DNA from: Streptococcus sp. 29887
GTDB taxonomy: Bacteria > Bacillota > Bacilli > Lactobacillales > Streptococcaceae
Reading direction: 5' to 3'
Assembly (NCBI RefSeq): GCF_032595075.1
Contig: NZ_CP118735.1
Location: 276,001-340,000 of the forward strand
DNA: 64,000 bases
Shown here in pieces: positions 1 through 8,420 of the stretch (position 1 is the first letter of the stretch; every line of letters begins with the position of its first letter). The position numbers and the translations under genes are program-made. The notes below the pieces were generated by a model. The model saw only the letters and a list, made by a program, of their open reading frames with translations. It was not told the DNA's origin and did not search any database.

Positions 1-81
1 CCTCGCCGTCCAAGAGACCACAAAGAGAAAAAAGACAACAACTTTGGTGAATTCAAATTCCACAAGGTTGAAAAGAAATAA
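1..81 (+). CDS. pnp: Polynucleotide phosphorylase, C-terminal tail (partial)
   Basis: Only the last 26 codons are present, open at the left edge of the window and ending in TAA at 79-81. The peptide is rich in Arg, Lys and Asp and ends FHKVEKK, like the disordered tail that follows the S1 domain in streptococcal PNPase. The assignment rests on this tail plus its position directly upstream of cysE, a gene order usual in streptococci. The enzyme is a 3'-5' phosphorolytic exoribonuclease; none of its catalytic part can be seen here, so the call is partly contextual. Confidence 0.6.
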   Translation, partial: PRRPRDHKEKKDNNFGEFKFHKVEKK

Positions 82-134
82 GCTGAGTAGACAAGTTCGG
101 TAGCGGGCTTGTCTTCTCGCTAGAAGGAGTGACT

Positions 135-752
135 ATGGGTTGGTGGAAGGACACCATTGAGATTGTAAAAGAAAAAGATCCGGCAGCACGGACGACCTTG
201 GAAGTTCTTTTGACCTACCCAGGTGTCAAGGCCTTGGCTGCCCACCGTCTGTCCCATTGGATGTGGAAGAAAGGCTTCAAGCTACTGGCTCGGATGCACA
301 GCCAGTTCTGGCGTTTTTGGACTAATATTGAGATACATCCGGGTGCGGAAATTGCTTCAGGGGTCTTCATTGACCACGGTGCAGGTCTAGTTATCGGAGA
401 AACTGCCATTATCGAGTCGGGTGTTATGCTCTACCACGGGGTGACCCTGGGAGGTACTGGTAAGGATTGCGGTAAACGCCACCCGACCGTGCGAAAAGGA
501 GCTCTGGTTTCTGCCCACGCTCAAGTTATTGGTCCTATTGAGATTGGGGAAAATGCTAAAGTGGGTGCAGCTGCCGTTGTTCTAGCCGATGTTCCAGCAG
601 ATGTGACAGTGGTCGGTATGCCGGCTAAAATCGTCCGTGTCCATGGTCAAAAAGATGAGAAGGTCATTCATGACATGGAAGGTGGTCGTGAACACTACAC
701 CACCAAACTGGCAGAGCTGAGAGAAGCCAGCCATCATTCATCGCATTTGTAG
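135..752 (+). CDS. cysE: Serine O-acetyltransferase
   Basis: Makes O-acetylserine from serine and acetyl-CoA, the first committed step of cysteine synthesis in the cytoplasm. The 205-aa protein has the short N-terminal helical region and then the left-handed beta-helix of hexapeptide repeats. The signature stretch FIDHGAGLVIGETA contains the active-site Asp-His, and GVTLGGTGK follows. An in-frame GTG at 129 overlaps the Shine-Dalgarno AAGGAG (124-129), so the ATG at 135, five bases after it, is chosen. It begins a co-directional run that ends with cysS and mrnC, linking cysteine supply to Cys-tRNA charging. No T-box is visible upstream. Confidence 0.93.
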   Translation: MGWWKDTIEIVKEKDPAARTTLEVLLTYPGVKALAAHRLSHWMWKKGFKLLARMHSQFWRFWTNIEIHPGAEIASGVFIDHGAGLVIGETAIIESGVMLYHGVTLGGTGKDCGKRHPTVRKGALVSAHAQVIGPIEIGENAKVGAAAVVLADVPADVTVVGMPAKIVRVHGQKDEKVIHDMEGGREHYTTKLAELREASHHSSHL

Positions 753-807
753 GAAAGCCACATATGGTAAGTCCTATGTGATTTAGCCATAGAGAGGAAA
801 AATAAGC

Positions 808-1668
808 ATGATACTAGCCACTAATGTCCTAAATCCCCAGCAGTTATCCGCAGCAAAAACTCTGATAAGTACTGTACAAACCCATGATGGAACCTATCGT
901 GCCCCTTACCTGTCAAATATGCTCAACTTTGACCCCGAAATGCCAGCTTTTTTCTTGGCTTATCAAGGCGAACAGTTGGTGGGGCTCTTGACTGTGTATG
1001 CCGATGATGAGGATGTAGAACTTGCAATTCTCGTGCACCCAGACTACCGCAGACAGGGTCTGGCACGCAAGCTCTATGATTGCTACCAGATGAAGACGGC
1101 TATGTATCCTATCGCTAGTGTGACCTTTCAGACCGAACGTGTCTTTCTGGACAAGCACCCAGACCTTGCGACAGCATGGAACTTGGTAGAAGATACGGAT
1201 ACGGAGACATGGCTGGGACGTGAGCGAGAGCCTTATCAGTTCTCACAACAGGCTGAACTCACAGTAAGTTTGGCACAGGCTCACCATGCAGACAGTATTG
1301 CACGCTGTAAGACTGCGGCATTCGGTAACGACTATGAGGTGGCGCTCCGCTACGTGCGTGAATCCATTGCGGATGCGAATAGTTTACTTTATCTTTTGGA
1401 ACATAGCGGAGCGGTTATCGGTTCTTGCACAGTAGATATATCGACCGATGATAACTACCTTTACGGTTTAGCTATCGCACCAGACCAGCAACAAAAAGGT
1501 TACGGTACTTACTTAGTCAAAGCTGTCATCAATGACCTTATCAGGAAAAACGACAAACCTTTTCAAATCGCCGTCGAAGATGATAACCTCATCGCTAAGC
1601 GGCTGTACGAAAATATCGGTTTTACAAAGCAGACACAAGTAGTTTACCTAGACCCAAAAGGAGAATGA
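808..1668 (+). CDS. GNAT-family N-acetyltransferase, tandem domains
   Basis: A 286-aa cytoplasmic protein with two GNAT-like halves. The first contains an acetyl-CoA binding motif A, ILVHPDYRRQGLARKL (around residues 70-90). The second contains AIAPDQQQKGYGTYL (around 225-240), then the usual family ending with GFTKQTQVVYLD. Such proteins transfer acetyl from acetyl-CoA to an amine; the acceptor cannot be deduced. GAGGAAAA lies upstream of the ATG. It sits one base before the next gene, so the two are probably co-transcribed in the cysE-cysS run. Substrate unknown. Confidence 0.8.
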   Translation: MILATNVLNPQQLSAAKTLISTVQTHDGTYRAPYLSNMLNFDPEMPAFFLAYQGEQLVGLLTVYADDEDVELAILVHPDYRRQGLARKLYDCYQMKTAMYPIASVTFQTERVFLDKHPDLATAWNLVEDTDTETWLGREREPYQFSQQAELTVSLAQAHHADSIARCKTAAFGNDYEVALRYVRESIADANSLLYLLEHSGAVIGSCTVDISTDDNYLYGLAIAPDQQQKGYGTYLVKAVINDLIRKNDKPFQIAVEDDNLIAKRLYENIGFTKQTQVVYLDPKGE

Positions 1669-1669
1669 T

Positions 1670-2443
1670 ATGCTACTAGAAGAATTTGAAAACACCTCTG
1701 CAGTCATTGAACCAACGGACAAGGCTATTCGTGGTGGCGGAGAGGTATGTGAGACCATGATTTTCTCCTTCAATGGGGAAATTGTAGATCGTGTCCGTCA
1801 GCTACCTGAGAGCAGAGAAGGTGGTCATTTACAGACCTTAAACGGTCGTCATCCTTGGTATATTTTGGAAAGAGATGGACTGCAGGTTGCGGTCATATTG
1901 GCAGTAATCGGTGCTCCCATGGCAGTTGGTCACTTGGAGGAACTGAAAGCCTGTGGGTTTGAGAACTTTATCGTTCTTGGTTCCTGCGGTGTTTTGGATA
2001 AGTCGCTTGCTGCGGATAAGATTATCCTTCCTAGCTCTGCTCTTCGGGACGAGGGAACTAGTTACCACTACGCTCCTGCTAGCGAGGAAATCAGCTATGA
2101 TTCTGCTCTGCTATTAACCATGGAAAAGGCCTTGGATCAAGCAGGAATTGAGCACGTGCGGGCCAAGACCTGGACCACGGATGCTTTTTATCGGGAAACA
2201 GCTGCCAAGGTCAAGCGTCGCCTAGCCGCTGGTGCCATGGTGGTCGATATGGAAGCTTCTGCTATCATGGCCTGGGCAAACTTTCGTCAAGCCAAGGTCT
2301 ATCAATTTTTCTACACGGCAGACTATGTGGACCACCACAAGAATGAATGGGATACCCGTCGGGAAGAACGGACGGCTGACAGTATGACCTTCTTTGAAGT
2401 GGCCATGGTCATTGCAAGAAAATTAGAAAGTAGATCATGTTAA
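1670..2443 (+). CDS. Nucleoside phosphorylase, uridine phosphorylase-like
   Basis: A 257-aa member of the PNP/UDP phosphorylase superfamily, which cleaves nucleosides with phosphate to base and ribose-1-phosphate. Visible features are the phosphate-binding GAPMAVGHLEEL region, the central VLGSCGVLDKS strand-loop, and a C-terminal VVDMEASAIMAWA motif in which the Glu of MEAS contacts the ribose in characterised members. It lacks a signal peptide. The start has a good AAGGAG site inside the end of the GNAT gene. Base specificity is not readable; it could also act on other nucleosides. Confidence 0.75.
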   Translation: MLLEEFENTSAVIEPTDKAIRGGGEVCETMIFSFNGEIVDRVRQLPESREGGHLQTLNGRHPWYILERDGLQVAVILAVIGAPMAVGHLEELKACGFENFIVLGSCGVLDKSLAADKIILPSSALRDEGTSYHYAPASEEISYDSALLLTMEKALDQAGIEHVRAKTWTTDAFYRETAAKVKRRLAAGAMVVDMEASAIMAWANFRQAKVYQFFYTADYVDHHKNEWDTRREERTADSMTFFEVAMVIARKLESRSC

Positions 2444-2622
2444 AAAAATTAGTAAGACAAAACTGGCCTTATGTGTTGACCGCCATTGGTGGAACAATTC
2501 TATTTATCCTTAAATTTTCCCAAGGAAACTGGCAGCTAGGGATGATTTGGTTGGCTGCGACAGCTTATTGGCTAGTAAAATTGTATCAAAAGTATCAAGT
2601 CCTAAAGAATACTCAGAAGTAA
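2437..2622 (+). CDS. Small membrane protein, unknown function
   Basis: A 61-aa basic protein with two hydrophobic stretches (about residues 11-25 and 32-48) separated by a short turn, consistent with a two-helix hairpin in the membrane. It overlaps the end of the phosphorylase gene by seven bases and ends ten bases before cysS, so translational coupling is likely. I do not recognise the family. Its reality is supported by the overlap, its spacing and its membrane-protein composition only. Confidence 0.6.
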   Translation: MLKKLVRQNWPYVLTAIGGTILFILKFSQGNWQLGMIWLAATAYWLVKLYQKYQVLKNTQK

Positions 2623-2632
2623 TGGAGAAACT

Positions 2633-3976
2633 ATGATTAAAATTTACGATACTATGACCCGCAGTTTACGTGACTTTGTGCCATTGGAAGAAGGTAAGGT
2701 AAAAATGTATGTCTGCGGTCCGACGGTTTACAACTATATCCATATCGGAAATGCCCGTAGTGTAGTGGCTTTTGATACCATCCGCCGCTATTTTGAATAC
2801 CGTGGCTTTGATGTAGCTTACATTTCTAACTTTACGGATGTGGATGACAAGATTATCAAAGCTGCTAATGAAGCTGGCATGACAACCAAGGAACTGTCTG
2901 ATAAATTTATCGCAGCCTTCAAGGAAGATGTGGCAAAACTGGGTGTCAAACCCGCTACCAAAAACCCTCGTGTCATCGACTATATGGATGAAATCATTGA
3001 TTTTGTGCAGGTCTTGATTGACAAGGGTTACGCCTACGAGGCGGCTGGGGATGTTTATTTCCGTGTGGAAAAGGCTGAAAACTATGCTCGTTTGGCCAAC
3101 AAAACCCTGTCTGACTTGGAGGCTGGTGCTTCTGGTCGGGTTGAGGGAGAAGGTCAGCTGAAAGAACATCCTTTCGACTTTGCCCTGTGGAAAACTGCCA
3201 AGCCAGGTGAAGTATCTTGGGAAAGTCCTTGGGGAGCAGGCCGTCCAGGTTGGCATATTGAGTGCTCGGTCATGGCGACAGAGATTTTGGGAGATACCAT
3301 TGATATTCACGGTGGTGGAGCGGACTTGGAATTCCCTCACCATACCAATGAAATCGCCCAGTCTGAGTGCAAAACAGGTCAAACCTTTGCGAATTACTGG
3401 ATGCACAATGCCATGCTTAACATCAACGATGAGAAGATGTCCAAGTCCTTGGGCAATTTCCTGACAGCTCATGATATGTTGGAACAAATTGACGGTCAAG
3501 TCTTGCGCTTCTTTCTATCTACCCAACATTACCGCCGTCCGTTGAATTATACGGAAAAGGCCATTTCAGATGCGGAAATCAATCTAAAATATCTGAAAAA
3601 TACTTATACACAACCTGTGCAAAACTCTGTGGATAAGTCGGCTCTTGAATTACATCTGGCAGCCTTTGAAGCCGCAATGGATGATGATTTCAATGCGGCA
3701 AATGGGATTACGGCTATCTTTGACTTTGCCAAGTGGATCAATTCAGGCAACTACGATGAAACTGTAAAAGAAGCCTTTGGCAAGATGCTCGCTGTCTTTG
3801 GTATTGTCTTTGAAGAAGAAGTCTTGGACAGCGAGATTGAAGCCTTGATAGAAGAGCGTCAAGCAGCGCGTGCCAATCGGGACTTTGCGACGGCTGACCG
3901 TATTCGTGATCAATTGGCAACTCAGGGCATCAAGCTCTTGGATACCAAGGATGGTGTGAGGTGGACACGTGACTAA
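2633..3976 (+). CDS. cysS: Cysteinyl-tRNA synthetase
   Basis: Class I aminoacyl-tRNA synthetase of 447 aa that charges tRNA-Cys. The N-terminal CGPTVYNYIHIGNAR contains a zinc-ligand Cys and the HIGH-type signature (HIGN). The zinc-site region GWHIECSVM and the adenylate-binding KMSKS loop are present, followed by the helical anticodon-binding region and a C-terminal DRIRDQLATQGIKLLDTKDGVRW. Length is normal for the family. It ends inside the start of mrnC (8-bp overlap), the usual streptococcal pairing. Confidence 0.97.
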   Translation: MIKIYDTMTRSLRDFVPLEEGKVKMYVCGPTVYNYIHIGNARSVVAFDTIRRYFEYRGFDVAYISNFTDVDDKIIKAANEAGMTTKELSDKFIAAFKEDVAKLGVKPATKNPRVIDYMDEIIDFVQVLIDKGYAYEAAGDVYFRVEKAENYARLANKTLSDLEAGASGRVEGEGQLKEHPFDFALWKTAKPGEVSWESPWGAGRPGWHIECSVMATEILGDTIDIHGGGADLEFPHHTNEIAQSECKTGQTFANYWMHNAMLNINDEKMSKSLGNFLTAHDMLEQIDGQVLRFFLSTQHYRRPLNYTEKAISDAEINLKYLKNTYTQPVQNSVDKSALELHLAAFEAAMDDDFNAANGITAIFDFAKWINSGNYDETVKEAFGKMLAVFGIVFEEEVLDSEIEALIEERQAARANRDFATADRIRDQLATQGIKLLDTKDGVRWTRD

Positions 3977-4370
3977 GGCAATAGATGTCAATCTCATCAA
4001 CGGCATTGCCCTGGCTTTTGAAGGGGATGCTGTCTATTCCATGTATGTCAGACGGCACTTGATTTTCAAGGGACTGACCAAGCCCAATAAATTGCACGGA
4101 GAGGCTAACAAGTATGTGTCGGCCAAGGCTCAGGCAAGCCTGATCTCTGCCCTCTTAGAAGCTCAGCTATTGACCGAAAAAGAGGAAGAAATCTACAAGA
4201 GGGGCCGCAATACCAACAGTCACACCAAGGCCAAGAATGCGGATGTGGTCACCTATCGGATGTCCACAGGCTTTGAGGCGGTTTTGGGCTATCTGCACAT
4301 GACTGAGCAGATGGAACGCTTGGAAGAGTTGGTCGCTTGGTGTGTTGGGTTTATCGAAGCTAACCATTAA
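3969..4370 (+). CDS. mrnC: Mini-ribonuclease III
   Basis: A 133-aa RNase III-type catalytic domain without the dsRNA-binding domain. In the Bacillus relative it matures 23S rRNA from double-stranded precursor stems. The catalytic signature EGDAVYSMYVRRHL is near the N-terminus, and TNSHTKAKNADVVTYRMSTGFEAVLGYLHM is the second conserved block with acidic metal ligands. The GTG start at 3969 overlaps the 3' end of cysS and is preceded by GAGGTGG, which favours translational coupling. Confidence 0.9.
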   Translation: MTKAIDVNLINGIALAFEGDAVYSMYVRRHLIFKGLTKPNKLHGEANKYVSAKAQASLISALLEAQLLTEKEEEIYKRGRNTNSHTKAKNADVVTYRMSTGFEAVLGYLHMTEQMERLEELVAWCVGFIEANH

Positions 4371-4403
4371 GAAACCGTCATGACAGAATGAAAGTGAGGC
4401 CAG

Positions 4404-5261
4404 ATGACCAGTAAGGATCAATTGCAGAAATTATTTCCAAAAGCAAAAATGGTAGCTGAAAAAGTAGATGGAGTGGGCATTCATTTGCCTCTAGCTGATG
4501 GTAGCTGGCTCTTGATAGCTCAAGAGGATATCACAGAGCGAGAACGGGGCCTGTTGCAGTTATTCTTGGGTGAACTACCCCAGGAGGCAGGTCATCCTTG
4601 GGCTCGTTATCTTCAGGGGACGGGCCCCCTTCCGCAGGCTCTAAGTAAACTTCAAGTTATCCACGCCCATATTTGGACGGTATCAGATGAAGAGGGGAAG
4701 CAAGCTTGGCTGGATATGATGACCAAGCTTCTGCCTAATCTTCAGACCTACTACACGACCAATGGTCAGGACTACAGCTTTATCTTAGACAGCTCCTCTC
4801 TATTTGATGTTAGAGAAATCCTAGGTGATACCCTTGCGACCATGGAGTTTGATTTTGGGTTGCGAATGACCTTGTTTCTAGGTCAGATCTGGCCAGCAAG
4901 ACTGCTGCAATCCTGGCCCATGCTCATTCAGGCAGAACAATCTCTCTTTCAGCACTGGAGATTAAGCCATCATCAGTCTGGTCTACTAACTTTTAGTCAG
5001 CTTCATCTATGGGCTGGTCAGCTTTATCCTATTATCAGAAGAGGTCTGGGAGATATGATTGCCCACCAGCAAATGGAAAAGGAAATTCAGGCGCTTTGGA
5101 AAGAGGGGGCTGTATTAACAAAGGCGGCCCAGTCCCTCTATATTCATCGGAATACCCTTCAGTACCGTTTGGATAAATGGTATGATTGGACGGGCTTGCA
5201 ATTAAAAGAGTTGACGGATTTAGCTGTTTGCTATCAGGTCATCATGGAACAGGATTTTTAA
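4404..5261 (+). CDS. PucR-type helix-turn-helix regulator
   Basis: A 285-aa cytoplasmic protein. The C-terminal 50 residues form a PucR/CdaR-type HTH (HTH_30), seen as AAQSLYIHRNTLQYRLDKWYDWTG, in which the RNTLxYRL block is characteristic. The N-terminal 220 residues show no domain I recognise and may be a ligand-sensing region. It lies immediately upstream of msmK, separated by a terminator, so it is a candidate carbohydrate-related regulator. That role is inference from position. Confidence 0.7.
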   Translation: MTSKDQLQKLFPKAKMVAEKVDGVGIHLPLADGSWLLIAQEDITERERGLLQLFLGELPQEAGHPWARYLQGTGPLPQALSKLQVIHAHIWTVSDEEGKQAWLDMMTKLLPNLQTYYTTNGQDYSFILDSSSLFDVREILGDTLATMEFDFGLRMTLFLGQIWPARLLQSWPMLIQAEQSLFQHWRLSHHQSGLLTFSQLHLWAGQLYPIIRRGLGDMIAHQQMEKEIQALWKEGAVLTKAAQSLYIHRNTLQYRLDKWYDWTGLQLKELTDLAVCYQVIMEQDF

Positions 5262-5299
5262 TCTTTTGTGCAAGATGTACAAAAGATTTTTTTATTTTT
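5260..5299 (+). terminator. Rho-independent terminator after the PucR-like gene
   Basis: A perfect 10-bp stem, AATCTTTTGT (5260-5269) paired with ACAAAAGATT (5279-5288), has a 9-nt loop and runs into a T-rich tail. The left arm includes the last base of the stop codon. Confidence 0.85.
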
Positions 5300-5306
5300 G
5301 TTCACA

Positions 5307-5341
5307 TTGACAGAGAAAAGTAAAACGTTTTCATTTATAAT
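5307..5341 (+). promoter_or_regulatory. msmK promoter region with a cre-like site
   Basis: TTGACA (5307-5312) and TATAAT (5336-5341) are both present, but 23 bp apart, so only one may be used with a weaker partner. Between them GTAAAACGTTTTCA (5320-5333) matches 12 of 14 positions of the CcpA-binding cre consensus TGWAARCGYTWNCW. A cre inside the promoter suggests carbon catabolite repression of msmK. Confidence 0.6.
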
Positions 5342-5370
5342 AAAACTATCAAAGAAAGCGAGGATTGAAC

Positions 5371-6501
5371 ATGGTTCAATTGAATTTAAAAAATATCTAT
5401 AAAAAATACCCAAACAGCGAGCACTACTCTGTTGAAGACTTTAACTTGGACATCAAGGACAAGGAGTTTATCGTATTCGTAGGTCCTTCAGGATGCGGTA
5501 AGTCAACAACTCTTCGTATGATTGCTGGTTTGGAAGATATCACAGAAGGGGAAGCATACATCGACGGCGTTCTCATGAATGATGTGGCTCCAAAAGACCG
5601 CGATATTGCCATGGTATTCCAGAACTATGCCCTCTACCCACACATGACTGTATTTGACAACATGGCCTTTGGTTTGAAATTGCGTAAGTACAGCAAGGAC
5701 GAAATCAAAAAACGTGTAGAAGAAGCTGCTCAAATCCTTGGTTTGACAGAATTCTTGGAACGCAAACCAGCAGACCTTTCAGGTGGACAACGCCAACGTG
5801 TTGCCATGGGTCGTGCCATCGTTCGTGATGCCAAAGTATTCTTGATGGATGAGCCTTTGTCAAACTTGGATGCTAAACTCCGTGTATCCATGCGTACAGA
5901 GATTGCTAAAATCCACCGCCGTATCGGTGCGACAACCATCTATGTAACCCACGACCAAACAGAAGCCATGACCTTGGCAGACCGTATCGTTATCATGTCT
6001 GCGACTAAAAACCCAGCAGGTACAGGTACAATCGGCCGTATCGAGCAAATCGGTAGCCCAGAAGAGCTCTACAACCGCCCAGTTAACAAGTTTGTTGCTA
6101 GCTTCATCGGTAGCCCAGCTATGAACTTCTTTACAGTAACACTTCAAGACGGTGTACTTGCTGGTGATGGCTTCAAGGTAGCTCTTCCAGAAGGTCGTCG
6201 CAAGCACTTGGAAGAAAAAGGCTACAATGGCAAATCATTTACCCTCGGTATCCGTCCAGAAGACATCAAGGCTTCTCAGTTGGAATTGGACACTTATCCA
6301 TCTTCAATCGTAGAAGCAGAAGTAGTTGTATCGGAGCTTCTCGGTGCAGAAACCATGCTTTACTCTAAGGTTGGAAACACTGAATTCGTATCTCGTGTTG
6401 ATGCGCGTGACTACCACAATCCAGGAGACAAGGTTCGCTTGACCTTCAACCTCAACAAAGCTCATTTCTTTGATGATGAAACAAGCAAGGCGATTGTCTA
6501 A
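5371..6501 (+). CDS. msmK: Sugar ABC transporter ATPase MsmK
   Basis: The 376-aa ATPase energises sugar ABC importers at the inner membrane face. In streptococci one MsmK serves several permeases, which fits its isolation here from any permease or binding-protein gene. Walker A is GPSGCGKSTT (residues about 37-46), the signature is LSGGQRQRVAMGRAI, Walker B is VFLMDEPLSNLD, and the MalK-type C-terminal regulatory region begins at GRIEQIGSPEELY. The ATG at 5371 follows GCGAGG; an upstream TTG at 5365 is less likely. A terminator lies upstream and another follows, so it is probably monocistronic. Confidence 0.93.
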   Translation: MVQLNLKNIYKKYPNSEHYSVEDFNLDIKDKEFIVFVGPSGCGKSTTLRMIAGLEDITEGEAYIDGVLMNDVAPKDRDIAMVFQNYALYPHMTVFDNMAFGLKLRKYSKDEIKKRVEEAAQILGLTEFLERKPADLSGGQRQRVAMGRAIVRDAKVFLMDEPLSNLDAKLRVSMRTEIAKIHRRIGATTIYVTHDQTEAMTLADRIVIMSATKNPAGTGTIGRIEQIGSPEELYNRPVNKFVASFIGSPAMNFFTVTLQDGVLAGDGFKVALPEGRRKHLEEKGYNGKSFTLGIRPEDIKASQLELDTYPSSIVEAEVVVSELLGAETMLYSKVGNTEFVSRVDARDYHNPGDKVRLTFNLNKAHFFDDETSKAIV

Positions 6502-6530
6502 CCTTTCTAAAATTGTTCATAAAACACCTG

Positions 6531-6558
6531 ACCGTCAGATGCAAATCTGGCGGTTTTT
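6531..6558 (+). terminator. Terminator after msmK
   Basis: ACCGTCAGAT (6531-6540) pairs with ATCTGGCGGT (6545-6554) through a GCAA tetraloop and one G-U pair, followed by TTTTT. Confidence 0.9.
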
Positions 6559-6578
6559 GGCTAGGAAAACATAAATAC

Positions 6579-6607
6579 TTGTTATTGCTTCTTGAATTCT
6601 ATATAAT
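6579..6607 (+). promoter_or_regulatory. Promoter of the 72-aa membrane protein gene
   Basis: TTGTTA (6579-6584), a 17-bp spacer and TATAAT (6602-6607) lie 31 bp before the ATG at 6638, whose AGGAGG site is at about 6627. Confidence 0.75.
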
Positions 6608-6637
6608 AAATATAGAAAACACTTACAGGAGGTACCC

Positions 6638-6856
6638 ATGAAAATACTACTGAAAAAAATTCGGATAACGGCTCTTTATATTTTGCTTTACAACCTTATT
6701 TTGATTATATGCATTTGGATGGGGAAGGTATCCACCAAGGAGGAATTCATCATTGCTGTCGCAGGGAATGCGGTCATGATGGGTCTATCTTTCGTGCATT
6801 TGCACAACCAAGTATCAGATGAATTTCATGGAAAAATAGAAGAACCGTCGGTTTAA
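6638..6856 (+). CDS. Small membrane protein, unknown function
   Basis: A 72-aa protein with a basic N-terminus, a strong hydrophobic segment (residues about 10-28, ending ICIWMG) and a second moderately hydrophobic stretch (about 38-52). It is probably a one- or two-helix membrane protein. A complete sigma-70 promoter, an AGGAGG site and a terminator frame it, so it is an independent expressed unit. I do not recognise the family. Its last codons fall inside the shared terminator hairpin. Confidence 0.65.
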   Translation: MKILLKKIRITALYILLYNLILIICIWMGKVSTKEEFIIAVAGNAVMMGLSFVHLHNQVSDEFHGKIEEPSV

Positions 6857-6868
6857 ACTGACGGTTCT
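6841..6868. terminator. Bidirectional terminator overlapping two stop codons
   Basis: A near-perfect 28-bp inverted repeat, with arms AGAACCGTC and GACGGTTCT, is centred on TTTAAA. It contains the stop codon of the + strand gene (ending 6856) and that of the - strand gene (ending 6853), so the two genes overlap tail to tail by 4 bp inside one hairpin. Confidence 0.8.
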
Positions 6869-7821
6869 TCATCTTTATAAACTTCATAAAAATCAACCTT
6901 GAGACGAATAAAGGCTTCCATATCGTGTAGGAGTTGGAAGAGGGTGGCCCGGGTTTCAAATTCTTCCCTGGTTTGCGGCAGAGGTCGCTCGCGGAAGGTG
7001 GCATGGAAGAGTTCGATGTCCAGAAGCAGTTCCTTGGCAGAATTTTCTCGGCTCAGTTGCTGGGCTGCTCGCTCGAAGAGGCTGGACAGGATGACATTTT
7101 CTCTGCCTTCCAGTAAACATTTGTTGATATTTCCTGCCATGGTCCGCAGGATTTTGTTTTGTGCGGCCCGCATTTCAAAGTAATGGACCTGGTAGTTGGT
7201 CTGCTGGAAGAGCTGGTTGTGGCGGTCTAGGTAGACGACTTTCAGGGCCTCATCCAAGGTCTTATCCAGCTGCGTAATCAGTTCTGCCTCGTTTCGTCCG
7301 TCGCCATTTAGCAGAAAGGCTTCAAAGCGAAGAAGAATCTGCTTGAGCAGGTCTTCGACTTGGTCGTGGTAGGCCTCGATTTGCTTTTCTTGCGAGGGCA
7401 TATAGAGGTTAAACAAAAGTGCCAGTCCTGCCCCAATCAGAAAAAGCGCCAGCTCATTTCCCAAAAAAATCAGAGAAATATCCTGCTCCAGCAAGAGATG
7501 GGTGACGAGGACAGTCGAGGGGGCGATGCCAGCCTCCCAGTTGAATCGGTAAGCCAGAGGGACGTAGAGTGCCAGGTAGATGCCCAGGGTCCAGATGCCA
7601 AAGCCGAAGAGAGCAAAGGTCAGGACGGCTATGGTCAGGGCCAGGAGGGTGGAAAAGAGGCGGTTGCGAGCCATTTTGAAGCTGGACTTGCGGGTGTCGA
7701 GGACGCTGAGAATGGCGATGATGCCAGCTGCCGTCGCATAGGACAAACCCAGGGCGGTCGCCAGGTAGATAGCTAGTACGGTGGCAAATATCAGTTTGAT
7801 GGTGCGGAGGGAAAGGGACAT
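6853..7821 (-). CDS. FUSC / aromatic acid exporter family membrane protein
   Basis: A 322-aa protein. The N-terminal 140 residues hold about four to six hydrophobic helices, starting ILAIYLATALGLSYATAAGIIAILS, and a conserved basic loop DTRKSSFKMARNRL. The rest is a soluble helical C-terminal domain. This is the architecture of ArAE_1/FUSC proteins, proposed to export aromatic acids or other small organics. Substrate unknown. It stands alone on the minus strand, convergent with the 72-aa membrane protein gene and sharing its terminator. Confidence 0.75.
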   Translation of the reverse strand: MSLSLRTIKLIFATVLAIYLATALGLSYATAAGIIAILSVLDTRKSSFKMARNRLFSTLLALTIAVLTFALFGFGIWTLGIYLALYVPLAYRFNWEAGIAPSTVLVTHLLLEQDISLIFLGNELALFLIGAGLALLFNLYMPSQEKQIEAYHDQVEDLLKQILLRFEAFLLNGDGRNEAELITQLDKTLDEALKVVYLDRHNQLFQQTNYQVHYFEMRAAQNKILRTMAGNINKCLLEGRENVILSSLFERAAQQLSRENSAKELLLDIELFHATFRERPLPQTREEFETRATLFQLLHDMEAFIRLKVDFYEVYKDEEPSV

Positions 7822-7869
7822 GGTGGCTCCTTTGGTCTTAATCTGTTTCTATTGTACCATAAAACAAAA

Positions 7870-7890
7870 CCCTCCTAAAGCTAGGAGGGG
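7870..7890 (-). terminator. Terminator after the DUF1761-like gene
   Basis: On the minus strand a CCCCTCCTA / TAGGAGGG hairpin is followed by TTTTGTTTT. It lies between the end of the DUF1761-like gene (7896) and the start of the FUSC gene. Confidence 0.8.
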
Positions 7891-7895
7891 AATGT

Positions 7896-8285
7896 TTAGG
7901 CAAATAGAGCTAGGATACCAACAACCAGGTAGCAGACCAGCTTGTAGCTTTCGTTGATGAGGATGAGGTTGATAGGGCGTTGCTCAAAGATGTAGTTTTT
8001 CAATGAAGCAAGGACAGCAATCACGCCCATACCGCCAGCTGCGTGAAGTGGTGAAACACCGAGGGTTTTGATGAAGAAAATAGCCACAACAGCAGTCAGT
8101 ACTTCAATGACAAGGGAAATCACCATTTCCTTCTGGCCATTTTTCCCAGCCTGACGGTCAGCTTCTACCTTGGCCATGTCAATGCCAGAGGCTTCAATCC
8201 AAGCATCACGGAAAATCAAACCATACCATAAACCACCAATAGCAAAGGCAATCAGCCCTGCCACAATTCCCAAAATAAGTGTCAT
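7896..8285 (-). CDS. DUF1761-type membrane protein
   Basis: A 129-aa protein with four hydrophobic segments. The first is LILGIVAGLIAFAIGGLWYG, whose GxLWYG-type motif followed by F(R)DAW resembles the DUF1761 family. The start is set at the ATG at 8285 because AGGAG lies seven bases upstream; an upstream in-frame ATG at 8360 would add a non-homologous hydrophilic leader with no ribosome binding site. Function unknown. Confidence 0.7.
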   Translation of the reverse strand: MTLILGIVAGLIAFAIGGLWYGLIFRDAWIEASGIDMAKVEADRQAGKNGQKEMVISLVIEVLTAVVAIFFIKTLGVSPLHAAGGMGVIAVLASLKNYIFEQRPINLILINESYKLVCYLVVGILALFA

Positions 8286-8405
8286 ACATTCTCCTTTTTG
8301 TTTCCGGTTGTACGGATAAATGATAGATGACAGAATACCATGGTTTGGTAAGGAGGTCAAGTTTTTCAGCTGTGATATAGTGAGTGCCTATTTTCAGTCA
8401 ACCTA

Positions 8406-8414
8406 TGCTATAAT
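8406..8414 (+). promoter_or_regulatory. Extended -10 promoter of rlmB
   Basis: TGCTATAAT (8406-8414) is a full extended -10 element. It ends only six bases before the rlmB ATG at 8421, so transcription would start at or next to the start codon. No ribosome binding site is visible between them. Confidence 0.6.
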
Positions 8415-8420
8415 ACTCTT

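Noticed and set aside
2666..3499. 277-aa minus-strand open frame
   Set aside because: It is antisense to cysS with no ribosome site; codon structure of the cysS frame explains it.
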